DNA of 13,802 nucleotides. It comes from Desulfobacterales bacterium (GTDB lineage Bacteria; Desulfobacterota; Desulfobacteria; Desulfobacterales; UBA5852). Positions within the stretch are counted from its first letter, which is position 1. Each line of letters starts with the position of its first letter. The notes under the pieces were generated by a model. That model did no database searches. It was not told the DNA's origin and worked only from the letters and a program-made list of their open reading frames with translations. Made by a program: the position numbers and the translations under genes. Shown here piece by piece: positions 7,773 to 13,802 of the stretch. The stretch lies in the NCBI GenBank assembly GCA_030066455.1, contig JASJBQ010000060.1, positions 1-13,802 of the forward strand. Direction: 5' to 3'.

Positions 7773-7811
7773 AAAAAGGCCCTGTCGGCTTGGTAATGCC
7801 GGCAGGGCCTT
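7773..7811 (-). terminator. Intrinsic terminator of the lon-ftsH unit
   Basis: Read on the minus strand, AAGGCCCTGCCGGC pairs with GCCGACAGGGCCTT over 14 positions with a single G-U/mismatch pair and an 8-nt loop (7790-7797). A run of five T residues follows and overlaps the stem base. The stem begins 57 nt after the ftsH stop. The plus-strand reading has only a two-T tail, so it should mainly end ftsH transcription. Confidence 0.88.
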
Positions 7812-7868
7812 ATGTGTTGGGACGCTTGGCCCCAGAGGGTACAACCCAGCTTCGATTGGCGCGTCGAT

Positions 7869-9728
7869 TCAGGCGGCGGCAACATGCTGGCCCGCATCAT
7901 ACACCAACGCATCCTCCTGGCCCGGCGCCTGGACGGCTTCAACCAGCGCGTGGAGGCCATCGCCCTCGATCACCTCGTCCTCCAGCAGGGTGGCGGCCGT
8001 TTGATCCAGGAGCTTGCGGTTGGCCTTGAGAATCCGCAGCGCCACGGCATACTGGTCGTCGATGATGCGGCGGACTTCCTCATCGATGATCTGCGCGGTT
8101 TCATCGCTGTACTCGCGGCCGGCCTCCGGCGCCGTGCCCAGAAACTGCATCTGCCGGGGGGCCGCGAAGTAGACCTGGCCCAGACGCGAACTCATGCCGT
8201 ATTCCCTCACCATGCTGCGGGCAATGTCGGTGGCGCGCGAGAGGTCGTTGTGCGCGCCGGTGGAAACGTCGTTGAAGATCAACTCTTCCGCCGCCCGTCC
8301 GCCGAGCAGGGTCGCAATCCGGTTTTCAAGTTCGGTCTGGCGCATCAGGAAACGATCTTCGATGGGCACCTGCATGGTGTAGCCCAGTGCGGCGATGCCG
8401 CGGGGGATGATGGAGATTTTTTGCACCGGATCGGTGCCGGGCAGCGCCATGGCCACGAGGCCGTGCCCCAACTCATGGTAGGCCACGATTTTCTTTTCGG
8501 CCGGATTGATCAGGCGGTTCTTCTTTTCGAGGCCCGCCACCAGCCGCTCGACCGCTTCTTCGATCTCGGCCATGCCGATGGTGCGTTTATCGCGCCGCAC
8601 AGCCAGGAGCGCGGCTTCGTTGACCAGGTTGGCCAGGTCGGCACCTACCATGCCGGCCGTCATCCCTGCGATTTTCGCGGGATCGATATCATCCTCGGTC
8701 TCCACCTTGGTGAGGTAGATCTTGAGAATATCCGCGCGCCCCACCTTGTCCGGCCGGTCCACCAGTACCTGGCGGTCAAAGCGCCCGGGGCGCAGCAGGG
8801 CCGGATCCAGAATTTCCGGCCGGTTGGTAGCGGCCATGAGGATGACGCCCACATTGGGGTCGAATCCGTCGAGTTCCACCAGCAACTGGTTGAGGGTCTG
8901 CTCGCGCTCGTCGTGGCCGCCGGTCATGCCCACACCGCGTGCCTTGCCCAGGGCATCGAGCTCGTCGATGAAAATGATGCACGGCGCTTTCTCTTTGGCC
9001 TGCTTGAAGAGGTCGCGCACGCGGGCCGCCCCCAGTCCCACGAACATTTCCACAAACTCAGAGCCGCTGAGGCTGAAAAACGGCACGCCGCTCTCACCGG
9101 CCACGGCCTTGGCCAGGAGCGTCTTGCCCGTGCCGGGTGGTCCCACGAGCAGGATTCCGCGTGGAATCTGGCCGCCGACCCGCGTGTAACGCTCGGGTTC
9201 TTTTAGGAACGCGGTGACTTCTTCGAGCTCCTGCTTGGATTCGTCCACGCCGGCGGCATCTGCAAAACGTACGCCCACGTCGTCATCCATATAGATTTTG
9301 GCCTTGTTCTTGCCGATTTGCATAAACCCGGACTGCTGCTGAAAGCGCCGCATCATGAAAACCCAAATACCGAAAAACAAGGCAATCGGAATCAGCCAGG
9401 ACATGATTGTCCCCAAAAAATTGGATTGAATTCGGCCGGAGTACTGAACATCGTTGGCGTCCAATAATTGCGCGATATCGGGATCGACCCTTACGGTGCG
9501 AAACAGGGTTTCCTTGTTGAGACCGTCTTCGGTTCCCACCAGCTTGCCCTGAATATCGTTCTCGGAGATGGCGATTTCGGCAACCTTACCCTCTTCGACC
9601 ATTTTGACGAACTCGCTGTACGGTATGTTTTTAACCAGGAAGGCGGAGGCGATCATGTTGTGCAGCAGCAGTACGAGCCATACACCCAAAATCGCATACC
9701 AAATGGAAAAGCGGTGTTGTTTTTTCAT
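7869..9728 (-). CDS. ftsH: ATP-dependent zinc metalloprotease FtsH
   Basis: This is a 619-residue membrane-anchored AAA+ protease that degrades misfolded membrane proteins and short-lived cytoplasmic regulators. A transmembrane segment at about 9-31, a periplasmic region from 32 to 104 and a second transmembrane segment at about 105-125 precede the AAA domain. Walker A is GPPGTGKT (196-203), the pore motif MFVG is at 228-231, Walker B is IIFIDELDA (251-259), and the second region of homology includes N302, R313 and R316. The zinc site is HELGH at 418-422, with D495 in [13 protein letters not shown] as the expected third ligand. Most FtsH proteins have HEAGH; the HExxH core is intact here. TAGGAG about 9 nt upstream supports the ATG. 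The gene lies 119 bp downstream of lon on the same strand and probably shares its transcript. Confidence 0.97.
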   Translation of the reverse strand: MKKQHRFSIWYAILGVWLVLLLHNMIASAFLVKNIPYSEFVKMVEEGKVAEIAISENDIQGKLVGTEDGLNKETLFRTVRVDPDIAQLLDANDVQYSGRIQSNFLGTIMSWLIPIALFFGIWVFMMRRFQQQSGFMQIGKNKAKIYMDDDVGVRFADAAGVDESKQELEEVTAFLKEPERYTRVGGQIPRGILLVGPPGTGKTLLAKAVAGESGVPFFSLSGSEFVEMFVGLGAARVRDLFKQAKEKAPCIIFIDELDALGKARGVGMTGGHDEREQTLNQLLVELDGFDPNVGVILMAATNRPEILDPALLRPGRFDRQVLVDRPDKVGRADILKIYLTKVETEDDIDPAKIAGMTAGMVGADLANLVNEAALLAVRRDKRTIGMAEIEEAVERLVAGLEKKNRLINPAEKKIVAYHELGHGLVAMALPGTDPVQKISIIPRGIAALGYTMQVPIEDRFLMRQTELENRIATLLGGRAAEELIFNDVSTGAHNDLSRATDIARSMVREYGMSSRLGQVYFAAPRQMQFLGTAPEAGREYSDETAQIIDEEVRRIIDDQYAVALRILKANRKLLDQTAATLLEDEVIEGDGLHALVEAVQAPGQEDALVYDAGQHVAAA

Positions 9729-9791
9729 TGCATTACGCTCCTAAATCAGCGGGCCGACCCGTGGTTCAAGCCGATCCCTCCAATATTTTGT

Positions 9792-9829
9792 GACAGCCGC
9801 CGACCGGCGTCCGCGGGTCAGCGGCTGTC
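9792..9829. other. Stem-loop between lon and ftsH
   Basis: GACAGCCGC (9792-9800) and GCGGCTGTC (9821-9829) are perfect inverted arms. After one mismatch they continue as GACC/GGTC (9802-9805 and 9816-9819) around a 10-nt loop. The stem lies 18 nt past the lon stop in the lon direction. No U-tract follows on either strand, so it is more likely an mRNA-stabilising or partially terminating hairpin than a full terminator. A second small stem, CGGG/CCCG (9750-9761), lies in the ftsH leader. Confidence 0.6.
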
Positions 9830-9847
9830 GCGTTGCAAAACGGATTG

Positions 9848-12379
9848 TCAACCTGCGTTCGACGGATCATGACTTCCATCCTGACAAGCCAGTGGAAACA
9901 GGTGGGCGTTGCGGTTGCAGCCCTCTGTTGCCGACTTTTCGCGCTTGCCGCCGGCGTCGTCCAATGGCGCTGGCTTGGATGCAAAAGCGATGGGGAAAAC
10001 CTCATCGATGTGGTCGACGGTCACAAATTCCATGTCGCGCCGGACCTCATCCGGCAGATCGTCGAGATCCTTGCGATTACGCTCGGGCAGAATGACGGTT
10101 GTCAGCCCGGCCCGGTGGGCGGCCAGCACTTTCATCTTGATACCACCCACCGGCAACACACGGCCGCGCAGCGTGACCTCGCCTGTGATCCCGACCTCGC
10201 TGCGCACTGGCCTGCTGCTGAACAAGCTGGTCAGTGCCATTGTCATGGCCACGCCCGCCGAGGGGCCGTCCTTGGGCAGCGCGCCGGCCGGCACATGCAG
10301 ATGGACATCGGATTTTTCAAACAAAGACGGGTCGATTTCCAGCGCTTCGGCCTGGGAGCGTACGAAGGAATGGGCGATCTCGGCACTTTCCCGCATGACG
10401 TCGCCCAACTGGCCGGTGAGACTCAAACGACCTGTGCCGGGCATGCGGGATGCCTCGATATACAGGATGTCGCCGCCAACTGCGGTTACGGCCAGGCCGG
10501 TGGCGATACCGGGCATGGCAATTTGCTCTGACCGCTCGGATTCGAAGCGCTCTTTCTTTAGGTAGGCCCGCACCATTTTGCTTGTGATGATCACATGCGG
10601 CCAACCCTCTTCGCTCAATTGGACGATACCCTTGCGGCAAACGGCCGCGATGTGACGCTCCAGATTGCGTACGCCTGCCTCGCGGGTGTAGTCCTGGATT
10701 ACTTTCAGGATCGCATCGTCGATGAAGGTCACCTCGTCCTCGCGCAACCGGTGAGCGTTGAGTTGGCGTGGAATCAGGTGCCGTTTGGCGATCTGCAGCT
10801 TTTCGAGTTCGGTGTAGCCGTCCAAGGTGATGATTTCCATGCGATCGCGCAACGGCCCCGGGATGGTGTCGAGCTGGTTGGCCGTGGCGATGAAAATCAC
10901 CTCACTGAGATCGAAATCCACGTCCAGATAATGGTCGCGGAATGCGCCATTCTGGGCCGGATCGAGCACTTCCAGGAGGGCGCTGCTGGGATCACCGCGC
11001 CAGTCCTGACCGACCTTGTCGATTTCATCCAGCATGAAAACTGGATTGCGCGTGCCCGCACGCTTGATGGCCTGGATGATACGCCCGGGCATCGCGCCGA
11101 TGTAGGTGCGCCGGTGACCCCGGATTTCCGCCTCGTCGCGCACGCCGCCCAGACTCATGCGGGTGAACGATCGCCCCAGCGCACGGGCTACGCTGCGTCC
11201 CAGGCTGGTTTTACCGACACCCGGAGGGCCGGCCAGGCAGAGAATGACCCCCATGGCCTGGCTGTCATCTTGGGACGCCGGCTCGGTTTCGCGCGCCTTC
11301 ATCAGGCGTCGCACGGCCAGATACTCGATCAGCCGTTCTTTGACCTCGTCCAGCCCGAAATGATCAGCCTCCAGGATACTGCGGGCGGCTTTGATATCGG
11401 TATTGTCCTCGCTGGTTCGAACCCAGGGAAGATCGATCAGCCAGTCGAGGTAGTTCTTGATCATGGGATATTCGGCGGACTGGGGCGACATGTTCTGCAT
11501 CCGCTCCAGCTCACGCTGTGCCTCCTTGCGGGCTTCGGCCGGCAGATCCGCCTCTTCGAGGCGCCGGGCGTAATCATCGGACTCAGTCGATTCCTCGTCG
11601 GTTTCCCCAAGTTCCTTTTTTATGGCGTCCAGTTGCTGGCGCAGGACATACTCGCGCTGAGATTTGGTCATTTTCTCCCGGACCTCGGTCTGGATCTTCT
11701 GACCAATGCTCAGCATCTCTTTCTCGCGTGTGAGATTTGCAAGCAAATCCCTCAGTTTGGCGTTGACGCTGTCCAGTTCCAGCAGCGCCTGACGCTTTTT
11801 GGTCGAAATTTTCATGTTAAAGGCCGTGACGTAGACCAACTGCAGCGGATCCTCGATTTGAGCGATTGTCTTGCCCATTTCGTCGGGAGCATCTGGTGTC
11901 ATCGTCAGAACCGCCTCAAAAGTCTGGATGAGCTGGCGCTGCAAGGCCTCGGTCTCGAGGTCGGACTCGACCACTTCGGGTGCCTGGGTGATGTGGGCGC
12001 GGAGATAGGGCCCGCCGGTTTCCCAGGTCGATATGCGAATCCGGTGAAGTGCGTTGAGCAGAATCACCCAAATGCCGTCGCTGTTTTTTTTGGCGTGCAT
12101 GATTTTGGCCAATGTTCCGACCTCGAACAATTGCCCCGGCACAGGATCTTCGGCGTCATTGTCCTTGACCGTCAAAAGACCAATATAGCCATCGGCATTC
12201 ACCGCATCCTCGATCAGTCGCGCCGACTCCAGCGAGACCATAAAGGGCAGTGTCATCTGAGGAAAGGCCACCAGCCCGCGAACGGGCAGAATGGGAACGG
12301 TATCGGGATTTTGGACCACAGGGGTCGTATCGATGCTCGCTTGACTCACTATCGGCATGTCATCATTATGATTGCTCAT
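9848..12379 (-). CDS. lon: ATP-dependent serine protease Lon (LonA type)
   Basis: This is an 843-residue cytoplasmic AAA+ protease for damaged and regulatory proteins. The N-terminal Lon substrate-binding domain (about 27-220, starting VPILPVRGLVAFP) leads into a helical region and an AAA domain. Walker A is GPPGVGKT (384-391), Walker B is VFMLDEID (447-454), and GGVRDEAEIRGHRRTYIGAMPG (411-432) is a LonA hallmark. The protease domain has the catalytic serine S707 in PKDGPSAGVAM and lysine K750 in GGIKMKVLAAHRAG; their 43-residue spacing matches E. coli S679/K722. The protein continues about 40 residues past the usual end with a polar tail (805-843). GAGG about 7 nt upstream supports the ATG. 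It is first in a probable lon-ftsH unit and faces a MerR-type regulator gene. No HrcA/CIRCE element is visible. A TATAAC on the minus strand (12417-12422) is a possible -10 box without a well-spaced -35. Confidence 0.97.
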   Translation of the reverse strand: MSNHNDDMPIVSQASIDTTPVVQNPDTVPILPVRGLVAFPQMTLPFMVSLESARLIEDAVNADGYIGLLTVKDNDAEDPVPGQLFEVGTLAKIMHAKKNSDGIWVILLNALHRIRISTWETGGPYLRAHITQAPEVVESDLETEALQRQLIQTFEAVLTMTPDAPDEMGKTIAQIEDPLQLVYVTAFNMKISTKKRQALLELDSVNAKLRDLLANLTREKEMLSIGQKIQTEVREKMTKSQREYVLRQQLDAIKKELGETDEESTESDDYARRLEEADLPAEARKEAQRELERMQNMSPQSAEYPMIKNYLDWLIDLPWVRTSEDNTDIKAARSILEADHFGLDEVKERLIEYLAVRRLMKARETEPASQDDSQAMGVILCLAGPPGVGKTSLGRSVARALGRSFTRMSLGGVRDEAEIRGHRRTYIGAMPGRIIQAIKRAGTRNPVFMLDEIDKVGQDWRGDPSSALLEVLDPAQNGAFRDHYLDVDFDLSEVIFIATANQLDTIPGPLRDRMEIITLDGYTELEKLQIAKRHLIPRQLNAHRLREDEVTFIDDAILKVIQDYTREAGVRNLERHIAAVCRKGIVQLSEEGWPHVIITSKMVRAYLKKERFESERSEQIAMPGIATGLAVTAVGGDILYIEASRMPGTGRLSLTGQLGDVMRESAEIAHSFVRSQAEALEIDPSLFEKSDVHLHVPAGALPKDGPSAGVAMTMALTSLFSSRPVRSEVGITGEVTLRGRVLPVGGIKMKVLAAHRAGLTTVILPERNRKDLDDLPDEVRRDMEFVTVDHIDEVFPIAFASKPAPLDDAGGKREKSATEGCNRNAHLFPLACQDGSHDPSNAG

Positions 12380-12390
12380 TCCGTCACCTC

Positions 12391-12471
12391 ACAGGCTGAA
12401 TTTTCAGTTTAGTTATGTTATAAATGAATCTACATCTACAATTTTTCAACATATATTAAACAGCCTGTTGA
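12391..12471. promoter_or_regulatory. Candidate operator repeats in the lon/merR intergenic region
   Basis: Within the 123-bp AT-rich spacer, TCAACA (12446-12451) and TGTTGA (12466-12471) form an inverted repeat whose right arm overlaps the -35 box of the MerR-gene promoter. A further pair, ACAGGCTG (12391-12398) and CAGCCTGT (12461-12468), is an 8-bp inverted repeat with one arm next to the lon start and one at the merR promoter. CTGAA/TTCAG (12396-12407) is a short palindrome in the lon leader. Binding by the adjacent regulator is inferred, not shown. Confidence 0.35.
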
Positions 12472-12496
12472 CAATTGCAATATGCTTTCGTAAAAT
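12468..12496 (+). promoter_or_regulatory. Near-consensus sigma-70 promoter giving a probably leaderless mRNA
   Basis: TTGACA at 12468-12473 is a perfect -35 box. A 17-bp spacer leads to TAAAAT at 12491-12496, which matches five of six -10 positions. With the usual distance of about 7 nt from the -10 box, transcription would begin at or within a base or two of A12503, the first base of the MerR-gene ATG. No Shine-Dalgarno sequence lies between the -10 box and the ATG. Confidence 0.75.
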
Positions 12497-12502
12497 ATCA
12501 GC

Positions 12503-13450
12503 ATGAAATCGAAAAAATTATACCCCATCAAATACGTTGCCGCCCAAACGGGCGTCAAAGCCTATAACATTCGTAGTTGGGAAGAGCGCTACAATGCTGT
12601 CGAGCCTGAACGCTCGGCCACCAATCGCCGTTTTTACTCCGAAGATGACATCAAACGCCTGGTATTGCTGAAACGGGCGGTGGACCAGGGCCACAGCATA
12701 TCTTCGGTAGCTCGACTCAGCGACGAAGAATTGTTAAAGGTCGTTGGCCGTGATCAAGCCCGGTCCCCCGAAGTGGTGGACAGTCTGGACCCTTTTCGCT
12801 CCGCGCCAACCGATGACCCGGCGCACAACTACCGTGAGATCGTGAAACAGGCCTTGTCGCATGTTGTGCGTCTGGATTCGCTCGCCTTGGAATCCGTTTT
12901 GAACGCAGCGGCCGTCACCACTCCCCGGCAGGCCTTCCTGCAGGAAATCATCGTGCCGCTATTCAGGGAAATTGGAGTGCTTTGGCGGTCCGGCCGAATG
13001 AAAATCATCAACGAGCATATGGCCTCGGTCATCGTGCGCTCGATCCTGTGGGACATGCTGCGCACAGTCGAGTTGTCTGCCGCCGCCCCGCGAATCGTCG
13101 TCGCGACACCCACCGGTCATTGGCATGAATTCGGCGCCCTGGCCTGCGCGCTGGTTGCCACCGAATCGGGATGGCAACCGTTTTATTTCGGTCCCAACCT
13201 GCCTTCCGAGGAAATTGTCTATGCTATTCAGAAGGTTGGTGCGAACGCACTGACGCTAAGCCTCTGCCATCGCCTCAATCAACACAAACTGATGCTTGAA
13301 CTGCGTAAAATCAGACGCATGATCAATGCAAATATACCAATTTTTATCGGAGGATCAGGCGCTGACAAAACGATGCGGTCCGATGAAAGCATCAGTGCAA
13401 TAGTGATAAAAGATCTTGAAAAATTCAGAAAAAAACTCGATGAGATGTAA
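12503..13450 (+). CDS. MerR-type transcriptional regulator with a cobalamin-binding domain (CarH/LitR-like)
   Basis: The 315-residue protein has a MerR winged-helix domain at about 7-75 (YVAAQTGVKAYNIRSWEERY, then NRRFYSEDDIKRL). A helical cobalamin cap follows at about 108-190, and a Rossmann-like B12-binding domain at about 196-310. The cap shows W161-x2-G...E171-H172, the W/E-H signature that contacts adenosylcobalamin in CarH-type photoreceptors. The lower-ligand motif is HWHEFG (206-211): H208 fits the cobalt-ligating histidine, but the acidic residue usual two positions before it is H206. An adenosylcobalamin-responsive, possibly light-responsive, repressor is the family expectation; the ligand here is unproven. 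The start is fixed by the MerR domain beginning at once and by a promoter that abuts the ATG. It is divergent from lon, so autoregulation or control of lon-ftsH are the obvious candidates. Confidence 0.9.
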   Translation: MKSKKLYPIKYVAAQTGVKAYNIRSWEERYNAVEPERSATNRRFYSEDDIKRLVLLKRAVDQGHSISSVARLSDEELLKVVGRDQARSPEVVDSLDPFRSAPTDDPAHNYREIVKQALSHVVRLDSLALESVLNAAAVTTPRQAFLQEIIVPLFREIGVLWRSGRMKIINEHMASVIVRSILWDMLRTVELSAAAPRIVVATPTGHWHEFGALACALVATESGWQPFYFGPNLPSEEIVYAIQKVGANALTLSLCHRLNQHKLMLELRKIRRMINANIPIFIGGSGADKTMRSDESISAIVIKDLEKFRKKLDEM

Positions 13451-13515
13451 AATTTAAGCGTTAATGTTAGCGATGGTAATAATTTTTATTATTTGTGGTA
13501 TTAATCAAGTTCAGT

Positions 13516-13743
13516 TTAATGAACGCGCCGATTATGCCCCCACTTTAGCGCCTTTGCCATTTCCGCCATCAAATCATAAGCTTCAGTCTCACTCAAACGA
13601 ATGATTTGTCCCGTCGATTTCAGGGCTAAACACACCCTTTTCTGTGCATCTGCTGCGTTCTGCGGTTTGTTGTCAAAATATACCTTGAATCGTCTTGAAT
13701 CCTGTACACGCTTGTTGCCTGCTATAACATTGCCGTTAACCAT
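13516..13743 (-). CDS. Small uncharacterised protein (75 residues)
   Basis: This 75-residue protein begins MVNGNVIAGNKRVQDSRRFK. I do not recognise it. It is basic and soluble-looking, with no signal peptide or membrane segment. A predicted beta-rich start (RRFKVYFD) is followed by two likely helices (AADAQKRVCLALKSTG and SETEAYDLMAEMAKALKWG). A good AAGGAA 8 nt upstream of the ATG at 13743 and the compact helical pattern support a real gene. Its base composition is more AT-rich than the genes to the left. It is convergent with the MerR-type gene, with a 65-bp AT-rich gap (13451-13515) that holds no clear terminator. Its upstream region is cut by the window edge, so partners cannot be judged. 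Confidence 0.65.
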   Translation of the reverse strand: MVNGNVIAGNKRVQDSRRFKVYFDNKPQNAADAQKRVCLALKSTGQIIRLSETEAYDLMAEMAKALKWGHNRRVH

Positions 13744-13802
13744 TTTGAATTTCCTTTTTTAGAAATTTTTAAACGATAATATTTCTATCTTCCAACGGCG
13801 GC

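Noticed and set aside
7386..7844. 152-codon minus-strand frame after ftsH
   Set aside because: It runs through the ftsH terminator and into the antisense of the aminotransferase, with no domain and no suitable upstream signal.
13478..13493. AATAAT/ATTATT inverted repeat between the MerR-type gene and the small right-edge gene
   Set aside because: The stem is only six A-T pairs, too weak to call a terminator with confidence.

Overview
The window is GC-rich and densely coding, with genes on both strands. It looks like a chromosomal stretch from a deltaproteobacterium-like organism (Desulfobacterota, Desulfosarcina/Desulfatitalea-like). That placement is a judgement from recalled protein flavour: a long three-module periplasmic-domain sensor, a stand-alone TrpB2, and a small MRCPRLG four-cysteine protein. 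It was not tested by a search. I see no tRNA, rRNA, CRISPR array, transposase or phage gene.

Left part (1-7572): a sensor-kinase-type gene on the minus strand runs off the left edge, with three periplasmic solute-binding modules, a membrane segment and a PAS domain in view. Divergent from it is a stand-alone type-2 tryptophan synthase beta chain (TrpB2). Next come a tandem-heptad inverted repeat, a small four-cysteine protein, and a tandem-hexad inverted repeat. A minus-strand proA (glutamate-5-semialdehyde dehydrogenase) follows, and then a divergent class I/II aminotransferase. These are single-gene units with their own upstream regions. They share a loose amino-acid-metabolism theme but do not form one operon.

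Right part (7573-13802): a minus-strand proteostasis pair, lon then ftsH, ends in a clear intrinsic terminator. Divergent from lon, across a 123-bp AT-rich spacer, is a MerR-type regulator with a cobalamin-binding domain (CarH/LitR-like). It has a near-consensus sigma-70 promoter placed so that transcription should begin at or next to the ATG, which suggests a leaderless mRNA. The right edge holds a small uncharacterised minus-strand gene in AT-richer DNA.

The points most worth following are the two oppositely oriented short-tandem arrays that can fold into long hairpins on either side of the four-cysteine gene, the leaderless cobalamin-type MerR gene facing lon-ftsH, and the altered cobalamin-ligand motif in that regulator. 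I did not find a convincing new multi-gene defence or mobile system.
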